NCBI GenBank assembly: GCA_914767715.1
Contig: OU612066.1
Span: forward strand, 33,766,283-33,830,282
Length of the DNA: 64,000 nt
Source: Membranipora membranacea
Lineage: Eukaryota; Bryozoa; Gymnolaemata; Cheilostomatida; Membraniporidae
Reading direction: 5' to 3'
A program made the position numbers and the translations under genes. Every line of letters begins with the position of its first letter. Positions within the stretch are counted from its first letter, which is position 1. Below are positions 36,896 through 50,000 of this stretch, in pieces. The notes under the pieces were generated by a model. The model searched no databases. It was not told where the DNA came from and was given only the letters and a program-made list of their open reading frames with translations.

Positions 36896-39800
36896 TCAGC
36901 GCATTTCGTCAAGTTGTCCCAGAATGGCCTTGGCAGAAGGCCGCCTCTCCTCTCCGTACTCCATCAAGCTGGATAGCAGCTTCTGCATTAGCGGTGGCAG
37001 AATCTTGTGCGTGCTAGGAAGCTGATTATCGTAGATCTCCTTGGGCACACGCACTTGTGTCCCTGGTATTTTCACAGTCTGTTTACCCCATGCTCTTTTA
37101 TCTAAAACAAAAATAATTGTTAAAATCTGCTGAGCAAGTGCTTACTGAACGACTTGCTAGGATGATACATTGTCAACTACTAATAATTCCAAAGAAAATG
37201 TCTATCAACTCAGTGTGCAGATCACAATTTCAAGCTGTTTATTAGCACTATGATCGGGAATCCCCTGTTCTCTGAGAAGTGCGCTTCATTATCAACCCTA
37301 TGAATGCATGTAATTTACACACCTGTGAATAGCTCATGCATTGTTACTCCCAGGGACCAGATATCACAGTGAGTAGAGACGCGTGTTCTTCGGAGGAGCA
37401 GCTCAGGCGCCATGTAGTACACTGTACCTAAGATAGATAAATTTGTAAAGACATTATTATCACATTGTACACTGCTAGCTGATGTGGTATGTACCTTCTA
37501 GGGCGCTAGGTAGTTTACATGTTTGCAGGTATGCATTTTTGGTACATTGTCTTTCATGTTGGAAGGCTCCACTCAGAACAAGAGTGGTTGATTTTGTGGT
37601 CCGCTTAGATCGATGCATTCGAGTCTGTCTAATGGAATGGTGGAAAAACTAATAGCACATATGTGTATTTTCTGTGGAAAACCCTCAGATCAAACCAACA
37701 AGCAATGTTAAGATTTCAAGAGAGGAACGACATTTTCTGAGTGCGTTGAAAGTGGATTTTTCCCTGTGTCTGTCTTGTTTTCTTTCTGCTATTTCAGGAC
37801 AGCAAAATAGCATTAACTGAGCCAAATTACTTCAAATAAAGGTATTTCTGTTCTTATATCTAACTCATTTTAGCTCTTTGTTCTGGAATGTCGTACCTGA
37901 GTGTCCACCAGCTGAGATACTCGTCATGGAGCTGGTGAAGGCCGCAAAGCCAAGATCAGCGATTTTGGCAACACCATTGAAAATCTAAAATTTAAAAATA
38001 TTACACTTGTAGACGGCTAGGTTGGGTATATAGAATTAATAATGTAAAATGAGAATAGGCTCATACAGTCATAGAGAATGGTGGTGTACCAAAAATTATA
38101 AATCCATCGTCAATAAGTAGAATATAGATACCAAAATCCGTCAACAGAACGCCATTCCAATAACTCTAATTACAAGTTTTTAAAATACTTGATAAAAAGC
38201 TGTGGGTCCCTAAATGTGTTTATATTTATGATAATACATCATTTTTACCACTTTATTCATTCAAGAAGAAAAGGAAAAGGGGAGAATAATCTTAACAATT
38301 TGAATCTGTTTAGTTTTTGTTTAGTGTATCATCAGATCCAATATTACCATGTGATAAAAGAAATGGATCACAGGTGCTCTGGGTAAACGCGATACTAAAA
38401 ATATTTCAACTTGAATAAAAATTGCTGTAATGGTATTTAGTGGCATCGGAGAAGTGTTTGGATTCTTACCAAAATATTCAGTGGCTTTATGTCCTGATGG
38501 ACAATTTTCTTGAGGTGAAGGTATGCCAGCCCGCATGCCATATCTCTAGAGTATCTTAGCTTTGTACCAAAGTCCTGCAACCAAAAAGGCATACACATGA
38601 ATGCAATGAAAACCATGAATAATGGTGTGATAGCACATCTCAGTTTCAAGCAAATTTTAAAAATTACCCTGGCATGGGAGAAATGAAGAAACCTGAGTAA
38701 CCTAGAGTGAATTTGAGTGATTGAGGATCATAAATTACGAACGTTGCAAGCCTGTAGGGTTGTAATGTAACTTACTTTACACTGTGCAGTCACTTGGCGT
38801 GTCGTCCTACTCTGAATATACTTCTCTAAGTCTGATGATGCTCGCCCCATAACTACTCCCACCTGGGTTCCGACCTGGATAACCCCAATGATCCCAACAA
38901 TATTCTTGTGACTCACTCTCCTACAAAAATCATATATGAATCACATAATATCAATGTGTTCAGTATATTTGACAGCCTATAAAATGTAAAAGATTTGTAA
39001 TAATGTTTCTATCACCAGGTAAGGATTAATGTTGAAAGATGGAAAAAAAGTTACATCTTCAGATTACAAGTTTTCGGTTGCGATACAATTTGTCTATACC
39101 TAAATTGATAAAGATGCCATGACAATATATCACTGCTGAAGTGGAAGAGATTCAAGTGCTAGTGGTTTCGAGATCCTAGTTGATGATTTCATTGTGCGTA
39201 ATGATGACTTACAAAAGATACTGAATCTCCGGGTCATCCAGTATGTCCCCGACCTCCATCATCTGGCGCATAACTTTCACTGCTACTTCTCCTCCTTCAA
39301 ACGTTCCTCCGTATACCTGGGCCGAAATACCAGCTCCTAGTCCCTTATTGTAGTCCACGGAAACACCCTCCAACACTGAAAGATTACACTCCAAAATGCA
39401 GGCACATTGTATCACCAAACAGCAGAAAATTATCATTATACAATCACAACATATAATATCAAAGTACAAATATGTCAACATGTAGGATAACAATATATCT
39501 ATTGAAACAAAGTAACAAAACGCATTCTTGTATTAACCCTATCCTTTAAAAACCGCCTATGCATTGATGGCGAGTCCTTTTTTAGCCTTAGCATCTCTGC
39601 AGAATGATGATTTTTCTGAATTCTAGCCAAGTCATTGATCAAGCCGAAATGCCGGTATATTTTTTCAACAACAATTGATATATACCTCAGTGTTAATCAA
39701 GATTATGCTTTGGCATTTAGATGAAGGCAATTTTATTAACTCGCAAAACTGATTATGTGGAAACTTACATAGCAGCTGGTCCAGTTCTTTATTGGACCTA

Positions 39801-42800
39801 TCCCTCTCATCTCTCAACTGTTTCTAAAAAGCAATAATTTAAATATGTATTTTATCCTAAGTCAATGCTAGGAGTGTGAACTTGGTGAAGATCCCACAAG
39901 TATATAAGCGACGCACACGTTGATGAGCTTACACAACTGAGAGAACTGGCCGATTAAACACGCCCTGAGCGTTGATTGATGGGGAAAACAAAGGAGCGTA
40001 GCGGTAGGTCTCTAGATTTGAGTATGATAAATAATCTTAAAAAATTTTTGTAGGATTTGAACACAGTTTAACAGTGTCTAAGAGAGAAGTTGTAATATCA
40101 TAACCCACATAGAGTCCATCATGCTATATAATCTTACCTCTCGTTTCAGACATTCCACCTCTTTCTCCAACCTACTGATCTGGAAGGTGAAAGGAGATCA
40201 GTTTTATATTTGAGTAGAACATTTGATGTACCGTTATGGTGTGGTGATGGTGCCATCTGATGTTAGCCAGATGTTAGCAAAAAAAGCTGCATTAGTTGTC
40301 TAGCACCAATGCTCTGGATGATACAGCTAAAGCAAGGAGCAATGTATGTAGTTGATTTGTGGTAGTGCCAAAAGTCTTGGGTTAAATTTACGGCTGTGGT
40401 GGCACATTGATTGAACCATATATCTGCATACTCACTTGATAACTTGAGGTACAAACAACACAAGGTCAAATTTAACAACAACCTCATGCAAACAGTTGGA
40501 AATTTTGTACTGTCCTACCTTCATACTCCTCTGCTCCCATTCATCTGGGCTGGCAGCTGCAGGTCTCTTTGCCAGCTCCGATCTCCCCTCTTGGGCTGTC
40601 TCATTCTCCGGCCTCCTCTGTTTGGCTGTCTCATTCTCCGGCCTCCTCTGTTGGGCTGTCTCATTCTCCGGTCTCCTCTCTTGGGCTATCTCATTCTCCG
40701 GTCTCCTCTGTTGGGCTGTCTCATTCTCCGGCCTCCTCTGTTGGGCTGTCTCATTCTCCGGCCTCCTCTGTTGGGCTGTCTCATTCTCCGGCCTCCTCTG
40801 TTGGGCTGTCTCATTCTCCGGCCTCCTCTGTTGGGCTGTCTCATCCTCCGGCCTCCTCTGTTGGGCTGTCTCATTCTCCGGCCTCCTCTGTTGGGCTGTC
40901 TCATTCTCCGGCCTCCTCTGTTGGGCTGTCTCATTCTCCGGTCTCCTCTCTTGGGCTGTCTCATTCTCCGGTCTCCTCTCTTGGGCTGTCTCATTCTCCG
41001 GCTCTGGTCTCCTCTCTTGGGCTGTCTCATTCTCCTGCTCCGATCTCCTCTCTGGGTCTTTGATCTCTGCTTGGCTACATGTTGGCACTTCAATGGTAAA
41101 AACAAATGTAATTTCAACCAAATTTTTTATTTTTTAATTGATAAAACCTAAAAAATATTTAACATGAAAGATAAAAATAGCTTATTATAGAGATGAGAAT
41201 CAAAGTGTCTGTCCAATGTGTGACTGCAGCCAGATATCGACATTGTCATCACTTTGTTAGACAGTGGATTGTCTTTTTTGATGATATTTATTCCGATCTT
41301 GTTCGAGGCATACCAGAAGCTGTAGCAGGCATTTGGCTGTTATATTTCCTTAGTCTCATTTTACCAGTCGCCTGTTTCATTATAAAGATAATATAAGATT
41401 TGATATGTCATACACAAAACATTGACTTACATCCATTCAGCTGACGGTACATAATTCCCATGGGTCTCCTCTTGCTTGCAGCTTTATCCGTTCTAAAAAC
41501 AACAGTTTTTTAATGAGAGTACCAATTATATATTGGGGTTTATTTCTAGTCAATGTTACAGTTTTTTTGTACCCCAAATTTAGTTGACTGTAAGCCGGAG
41601 ATCACTCAATCGGTGGCTTTGTTCAGTAGGTGGCAACAAATGAAAACCTCTTTATACTTCCGAATCCAATTGAGATTTAGCGTCATGGCAAGCCATATCA
41701 CTATCAACGTGTGAGAATATACGTGTATATGTTTATGTAATGAAACAAAAATGCCTATTAAACCGATGTGCATTTTGTCTTCATCTGATAAGTTAGAAAT
41801 AAAATTTCTGGTGAGCTACTAACAAACACAGTGAAGAGATTGTTGCAGACATAGTATCAGGGCATGCAGTCTGCTGCAACGCCCTCTCTAATTTATAATT
41901 TTCTAATTACTTATTGACATTGCCGCATTAAGTTATGGTGTAAAATCTGCACAAATTATGGTCCTCACCTGCCAGTTTCTCCATCACCTCTCTTACGGGG
42001 GGGAACCAGAGGTTTCTTAAACTGTAGTGCTGGCAGTGGCAAAGGAGGGCTGTAAGATCACGGAAAAAATTAATTATCTAACAGAAGTGAGAACTCACCT
42101 CCACTATCAAACAAAACTGGACTCAAAAGTGAAAAATGACTAAATATGAATAATATTGTCCTTTGGGAGAGAAGCTTATTGGAGTAAAGAGAGGAGGCAG
42201 AAAATATTTAGGTAAAACAAACTATCTAGAATTCAATTTTTGTGTGAGAACAATATCTATTACTACCTCACAGATTTATCAAAGAGCCCTGCATGTTTAG
42301 TCTATTTTACTGATGTTGCATAGAATTAAGTTGAATTAAACAATTGATTTAAAAAATGTACCAAACCTAGTGAAAATCAAATAAAGGCTCACCTCAAATT
42401 TAACACAACACACTCTCTGTCATTCTCGTCAGCATTATCACCTATGGAAAAAAAACAGATCTCACACATCAGAACATAGAACATCAATGAGGTAGTACAA
42501 ACTCATTAGGAACAAAATTGGGTCCTGGGGTGTTTTGTTCCTATGAGGTAATAATTCATTTACAGAAAAAGTACAGGAGGTTGACTATACACCTCTTTTT
42601 TGAACAAATGTTTTAGAGCAAAAAATAAGGATTCTGAGTTGACGCTTTGAATCTTGGCTCATAAGCTTGGTATACACAAATGATACAATGGTGCTTGGGT
42701 CTGAAACAGATTCAAATCAATTGTATTCACATGGATAATCCTCGTCTAATTATCTTCACTGCAATTTCATTCAGTTTCATCCAGATCTTTGATTTCTGGT

Positions 42801-45800
42801 TTATCAACTGGCTATCTCAGCTGTGCGAAAATTAAGTATGCCCAAATAATCCTCAATCAAATATATCCCAAGTCTTTCGATTTGACAGACACCCTCCAAC
42901 CAATAGTAAGATTATCATAATGAGTATTATAAACATTTGTGCAGCAATGGATTATGCCATATTGACTCAATATTAAAAATCTTTATGTCAAACTGACCAG
43001 CCAGGATTTACTTTCACAATTGTAGCTCATCAGATCATCTAGAGGAGACCCAATCTTGTGGTCCTTGCTTGAATCCCAATTAAATGCTGCAACAACTCAA
43101 CACAATATTTCTGCAATGGGTATATCTATATTGTACAGCATGGGTGGGCTACCTTTTTCGAAACTGGTCACATTTTACGCAGGAGCAACTCAAAAGTCGG
43201 CAACATATCTTTCAGGCATAAAATTGGAACAGGGGTGAAAGTTTTGGCACTTCCTATTTTGTACAAACTAAAACAGATTTATGAATAAAAATTGCGGTAT
43301 GTAGCTAGAAACATCAGCCCAACAGAAATATTGATTTATCTAATCTTCTGAGGTTTTGCTGGTCATGTTACCTAATGATTTTCAGGATTTGGTTGTGTAC
43401 ATGTTTGTATCCCAGTGTTTCATGTGTATGGCAAAAGGGCAAAGCGGAAATTTTCGCCAATGTTTGTGATGTGAGAAACCAAAATGCAGGTAACATGAGA
43501 GTTTTTTGATACAAATCTGCCTGTCGACTTAAGAATGACGGGTTAGGAAGCTAAGCTACATGCATAATACAGAATGGCCACATTTTTGAAATATATTATG
43601 ATTACAAAGCGGTATGCCTTCTTGGATATCCGCATTACAAAATGGGAATCAAAATTAATGTGTAACTACTTTTACAGGCATGCAGCCACAATAAGACACA
43701 GAACAGCCGCAGGATGCCCATAGCTGATCTACAGTGCCCAAATTGAGAATGTGGGTGGTATGGTAGTTAAATGGTATATAACAAATAATACTTACATTTT
43801 CTGAAAAACAGTTTGTTAGGGATGGTGCCGGGAGTATCCTTATCAACATGAAGGCCTTCTTTTCTTAGGAGCATCCTCCCGCTGGCCCATCCTGTCTTTA
43901 CTAAACACTGCTCATATAGTGACAGGTATGTCCTGTCTTTAGGCAGCACCTACAATAAATAAAAATGACAGTTTTAAAACTCTAATATCTGCAGCTTGTG
44001 CTTGTGCAATTAACATGAAACCTCCTTACTCTCAAACTTTTTAGAAGAATGTGTATCAGCCAATGAATGCCACACCAACAAAAATAGTTGTGATGATCTT
44101 AACTCTAGTCAAGTTGTGACTTAGTAATTAGAAAATCAGTAAATTATTTCAATAACAAATAATTGTTCCCAAAAAACAGAGTTGGAAAGGGAAAACATAC
44201 ACTGGAATATTTATGAATAGAATAATAATTCTATTCATATTACACAACTTCTAAAGAATAGACTTAATAACTGAGACAATTTCAGTAGACAACTCACCAC
44301 AATTCCAAGTTTAAACCAAAGGATTAGTAAAAGTAATATAATAGCTCAGCGCAACAACAAATAAAGTAAACTATAGATTACATCTTAGATTGATGAGCTG
44401 ATAGCAAAGATGTACTCCTGAGGACTCCACTACACAGGAGGACAACAATGATACAGACTATGACACCATTAACAACTGACCAAGAATAATAATGCCCCTA
44501 GAAAGTCGCAAAGACAAGAGAGAAGACTCGATATATGACATGTTATACAGTTAATTATTGACAAATTCCTAAAATAAAACTTCAGGGAAAATGTTTACTT
44601 TTTCAATAATAGAAAGGAAATAACCACATGTAGCAGTGAATAAAATTTGATAAATTAACTTACGTAATCCACGCACAGGCCCTTGACACGAGTCTTGGTC
44701 CCGTCGCTCTCTTGGAAAACAACCTCAACCCCCTGAAAATAAAAAATAATTAATAAATCGGATCGCGTAGTTGCACATAGCGGGAATGTCTCTGTGCAGT
44801 TGGCAGCAAAGATCGTACACGTCATCAATGACTAGGGAGCGTATCTTGCTAAGTGGATGGGCGGTATGTTCCCCCACCAAAAAATGCAAAGATGAAGGCT
44901 AAATGATGCTTGGTAAATGTAAATAATATACATATATCAAGATTGAAACATTTATCACGAAATTCGGCAGTTTGTGCCTTTCATAGACTGGCCTTATTTA
45001 ATTGGAGACCACAACGTGCCATATGTCACACATGATTATTTGGTGTGTAATGAATGGACAAGGGCCAGAGAAAGATAAAGTCAACTTATCACAGATGTTG
45101 GCTTGTTACTCACCAGCAAGGGCATCAGGCTATCTTGCTTCTTTTCTCTCTTCTAAAAAGGGATTAACTTGGAATAAGTTTTTGGAACAGTAAGGTAATT
45201 TTATGGATTAGATAAACCGTGAATACTCTGCAAACAGACTTGCCCTTCGTCAAATAAATCAAGAGTAATTCATCGAATTCATTTTTTGCCAGATTTTCTG
45301 GATAAAATTTATTGCTGATAACTTCTCGATTTCAAGAGAAGGCTAGACCATGCAATGATGAAGGATGTTATCTCCTGTGTGGTTATGCAGCAACCCACTG
45401 GTGTGAATTGTCATGTTTGTATCAGTATCAATTAAAAGTTTGACAAATTGTTTGGAATTGTGGTATTAGGTCAGACTCGCGCTAACAGATTGAATTAGGT
45501 TTTCGGGTGAGGATTTTGGCCAGCAAAACCATAAGCCCATTTATTTGTAGTGACCTCACTTAGATTGTCAAGCTAGCAGAAAACAATGTCCATACATTGC
45601 TTCATTTTTTTTTAAATGTTATATTGGTTATTATAGAAATTTCATGAAAATCGATTATTGGCAATGAGTGGAAGAATAAATTTTATGACTTTACCATTAG
45701 TAAGATAGCAATGAAAATTCCATTTTTGTATAGTATATATATAGCTTCCTTTTTAAAAAGTGGATTTGCCAGCAGAACCAAATGAGATCACTTATTTATA

Positions 45801-46286
45801 TCTAACATGAATGCTCTTCTGAGTAAGGTAGATAGTCAGGAAGATAGTTTCCAAAGTGCCAATGAATAAGTCACTGATAACTTCAAACCCTCCCTGTTCA
45901 AACTAACTGGTTACAAACACTGATCACAACTCAACCCATTATTAAATCATTGGTTAAACCACCACACCAAGGAGTTCTCTAACTCCTTGGACTAGGTCAA
46001 ACAACAATAAATCAATGAGCATGGTTTGCATTAGAAAAACCTTCACTAAGGCACAGCTGAGTTTTTGTTCAAAATCAAAGAGACTCACCTGTGGCTTCCT
46101 GACTCTTATGGTTTCCTCCTCTTTTTCAGTTCTGATAACCGCATGATGCCTAGCTCCATGCAGGCATACCTGGCAGGTGTGAAGTCCCTTGTTGTGAGTA
46201 AATTGCTTACACTCACAGCAGCTGACCTGACAGGCACCTCGTGACTTTCCAAACATATCGATGTTGTTATTAAGGTTATTAGCCAT
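36896..46286 (-). CDS. protein kinase with N-terminal Cys/His cluster and decapeptide repeats, 696 aa
   Basis: Fifteen exons: 46286-46089, 44732-44664, 43949-43796, 42441-42393, 42049-41969, 41492-41431, 41087-40519, 40179-40138, 39823-39769, 39375-39213, 38920-38776, 38574-38470, 37984-37897, 37427-37323, 37101-36896 (2091 nt with stop). Residues 1-66 have C-x2-C pairs and HH (CCEC, CQVC, HGARHH), probably zinc-binding. About 67-155 is an unrecognised folded region. About 205-390 is dominated by ENETAQQRRP repeats. A short charged coil (395-425) follows. The C-terminal kinase domain has a Gly loop (GLGAGISAQVYGG), lysine in VAVKVM, HQDIKPLN in place of HRD, DLG in place of DFG, and GTVYYMAPE. 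Catalytic Lys, Asp, Asn and Asp are present, so activity is likely. Perhaps TKL-like (low certainty). Substrate unknown. Start ATG 46286 has A at -3. Confidence 0.88.
40576..41045 (-). repeat. 30-bp coding tandem repeat, about 15 units
   Basis: Units on the + strand read TTGGGCTGTCTCATTCTCCG plus ten more bases, almost all exactly 30 bp. One 36-bp unit, about 41000, adds two codons. In the kinase frame each unit codes ENETAQQRRP or ENETAQERRP. Units are nearly identical, which suggests recent expansion or homogenisation. Long ORFs in other frames here are a by-product of the repeat. Confidence 0.95.
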
Positions 46287-46445
46287 TATTAGGTTGAGTA
46301 GGTACTACTAGTCTGTGTGAGTTGCTATCTGTGAATGAATGTGTATGCAGACCAAGTTGAAAATAGTGTAACGTTTAACACCTCCAAAAGACAGAGAAGA
46401 CTCCGCCCATCCTTCCGATTGCCTACTACCAGACTATTCAATTTG

Positions 46446-46667
46446 GGAGTCGTGTCCTCTTGATTGATAAATGTGGCTCTAGCCGAGCTGCGCCACGTGA
46501 AAATGTGCCTCTAGCCGAGCTGCGCCACGTGAAAATTGCCTCTAGCCGAGCTGCGCCACACGTAAACGTCACCTAGCCGAGCTGCGCCATATGTAAAACT
46601 CATGTAGCCGAGCTGCGCCATTATGAAATATTTTCAACACATGGCGCAGCTCGTCTGCCGTAGTGAC
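46446..46667 (-). promoter_or_regulatory. GGCGCAGCTCGGCTA repeat element, copy 2, in a divergent promoter
   Basis: Five direct units and one inverted unit, in reverse orientation to copy 1 at 32052. It lies between the kinase start (46286, minus) and the start of the 754-aa gene (47003, plus). Read toward the kinase, unit order, spacer sequences (TGTTGAAAATATTTC, AGAGGCAATTTTCACG) and both flanks match copy 1. Confidence 0.7.
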
Positions 46668-47002
46668 CATCTTTTCCTTCCAACTCAGTTTTTTACTGTA
46701 GCCCAACATTTTCTTTGAGTATAGGATGGATTTGGGAAGGTGTATAATAGGCCCTCACCAAAAGTGCCATATATTCTTTCATGAACTAAGGTAATATTCA
46801 AGGTAGTCTGAAGGTCAATCTCCCTAGCCCAATGAGACGCAGGCTTATAATGATTTCATGATTTGATTGGCTCTTCATAAAACCTGTCCAGATATATCAT
46901 GAGTTAGGTGGTGGGAAAATGTAAAAAAATTTCATTGAATGAGCACAGATTGCATTTTCCGATGTTTATCTCCACATTATTTATCACAAAAGAGTCCTTA
47001 CA

Positions 47003-50000
47003 ATGTTGGAAGAGGTCAGAGAAGATGGTGAATCTGATCCATCGAGCAGGAGTTTCAATGCAATGCTGAATGAATTATGCTTCTGGTTAGTATAGAAGAT
47101 TTAGTTAGCTGGTTTGTTGTTGTTACACTTGCAGCAACTTCATTTCAGCAGATCCTTTAGCTTTACCTTTGTTGTTTGAAGCAAGGGTTGACTGGTTTTT
47201 GTTTATGTAGATCAATCAACAACAGGAGCAATAACAGTAGGGTTATATTTATCATTCAACTCTATAACTAACTATCCCTAGCCTACTAGTGTATTCCTCG
47301 TGGTAGCAACTAGCAGTGTAATAATATATGCTTATATTTATTATTTCCCGTTTTATAGCAGCATGGTTTAGCTACAATGCAGGTAGCCTATCTTGACCAG
47401 CTTTATCCGGTGGGGGAGAGGAACAAATATGCCCCCCACCACCACCGCCGAATAAAGCTTGTCAAGACAGGCTACGACCATAGACATCGATAAATAGATG
47501 CTACTCGGTTTTTGCGGTTTTCGTTATTACTGGTTGCCGCCATCAGTGGTAGGGATTTATAGCTTGTTATGTTTTTTAGCTAGCCCATTAAGTTCATTCT
47601 AAATCATTCTTGAACAAATCCCTACCACTGATTTTTTATATACAGGAGATTCACGAAAAATGGAGCGACTCCTAAGAGCGGCTTAGGTTTCTATTGGGCT
47701 CTATTTCTATGGCTACAACGCAGGCAGTGTTGCGAAGTTGGGTTCTTATCAGGATGGCAAGATATAAAGCAGTCCACTCACCATGAAATTCAGTAGACAA
47801 GTGCTCATGTGTGTCTCTTCAATCAAGGTCACGGTCAAGTCAGTCTCTGTCATATATAGGTTAGGGAAGCTGATGATAACTCCTTAGTATGTACAGAGAG
47901 GACAACTCCAAGATACATGTACAAAGTACATGTATGACAACATGACAACAAACCTTATGATAGAACTACTCCACATGCCCTTACTATTATAAGGGTTATT
48001 TGACACATACTCTATAACCCTAACAGGGTTGAGGGACTTCACAGGCAGCTGATATATATGAACTAGATCTAAAAATTTGACAGGCTCTAGTAAATCTCCA
48101 AACTCTAATCCCATCATATATACAATGTTGTATATCTCAACTTTTAAGCCAACAAATAACTCAAGATTTATTTTTAATTCCAGGTTATTTGACAATACCA
48201 CCCACTGCGTTGGTGATGTTACCGATACCAGAAAGCTGAGGAATGACTTCAAATCTGACACAGGCTTTAACATTAAACACGAAATATTCTACGTCTATGG
48301 GAAAGACATCTTGAATGTTGGAACACTGTGGTCTAACAAAAGTGGGGTGGAACAGCCTGATATCGAGAGATTTGGGGATATCAAACAATGTGAGACATCA
48401 AATCCAGCACCATCATTGAATGATTTGATAGCTGGATTTGCTGGCACTATGTATAATGATGGCACTATGGACCTGAAACATACGCCATACAACGGAATTC
48501 CGATTGTGATTGAAACGGTCGACAGCTGCAGTAAATTAACTTACAATTACTCGATTCGGATAGCTGGTGTTGCCTATGCACTCTCCAAACTATTTCCCGT
48601 TCCGATTTCTAAACACACTGTTCTCCGAACCATATTGGTCAGTAAAGCATGTGCATCAAGAGCGGTAGAACAGTGTAGCAAACTGTTGAATAAGTTTGTT
48701 GAATGCGAGGTATGCAATCATTGCAAAGCCGCAGAGCTTTCCCCGCGGCTTGTCAACAAACGTAAAGAAGTTGCAGGTAGGTACATGACTTTAATATGAT
48801 CCCCCATCTTCTTGCTCAGCATGACATGGTTGTCAGAGATGTGTTTAGTTTAAGTATTGACTGTATCCAATTGTCTGTTCTTGATGTGTCAAATTACAAC
48901 CCTGTATCCATGAATTATTATCAGTAAGTCATAAAGGATAAAGATTTAGTTAGAGGTAAATTGAATCAATATAACTTAACTAAGTTGAACCATGAAGTCA
49001 GTAGTGACTTGACCATCAACATGTAAATTTTTATGGACTTAGCTTTTGGGTTTTATCTCTTCACTTGTTATGAAAATCTACATTTGTATTCAGGGTTTAG
49101 TAGCTCAAGCTGTTTACTCTCTTGTCATGTTGTGCTGAGTGATTATATTCAAGCAATAATACTGTGTGCGAGGAAAATCCTCTAATAACATTCAAATTTC
49201 GAGGGTATTACCATAGCCTTATATGGGTGATTTAGTTGTGACAGTTATCCGTTCGGTGATAATATTTTGATTTTGTCCTTCACCTTTACATAGTTAAGTC
49301 TCAAATGAGTGTTACAGTTAGTGATGTAAATTGAAAGTAAAAGCGCAAGTATTTTAACAACACTCGCGTTAGATGCAATATTTAGGAGTTGTTCCTTCAG
49401 TAACATGAGCAGACAACTAAACATAATACTACCTCATCTTTATTTCATTAATATTCCCAAAAAAATATTTTGTTGTCGAGTCGGATTCACCTGAAATTTC
49501 CTTCCATGTCAATTTGGTAATGGAATATTATTGATAGACCCATGTTTATTGAGGCTATTTTTCCACTAGGGTCAAGATTTTGCAGCTCAGGCATTGGTTT
49601 TGTAAACCTGACTTGAATTGGTGTGTTAACATGATTTTCAGATGGTCATAAATCAGCTGACTTGACTATCTATTGTTTCCACAGTCTTGTTTCTTGTTTA
49701 TATAAGTAGATGTGGCAGAAGGTGCAAGGAAGGTCAGCAGATCAGATGTCAACCTTATCGATGAGGCGAATATAAAAATAGAGACTATGGTTGAGGAGAA
49801 AGAAGACTTGGATGATATACAAATCATACGAATCGATCACAGTTATACCACATATGAGGTCAGTTAGGTTTAAAACCAGGCACTGTATCTAGTGCTGTAA
49901 TGTGACATGTCAAAGTGATTCTAGTGCCAACTCCTGCGGCCACAATATTTATCAGTAGATAGGGTCCCTCAAATTATCATGCTCTCAGCTGTGGTTCATT

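Noticed and set aside
40411-41151. 246-codon plus-strand ORF (and 213- and 164-codon ORFs) over the repeat array
   Set aside because: They are shadows of the 30-bp array; the minus-strand frame is the one that joins kinase exons on both sides in phase.
47884-48273. 129-codon minus-strand ORF opposite exon 2 of the 754-aa gene
   Set aside because: Overlaps a well-joined exon on the other strand and has no recognisable content.
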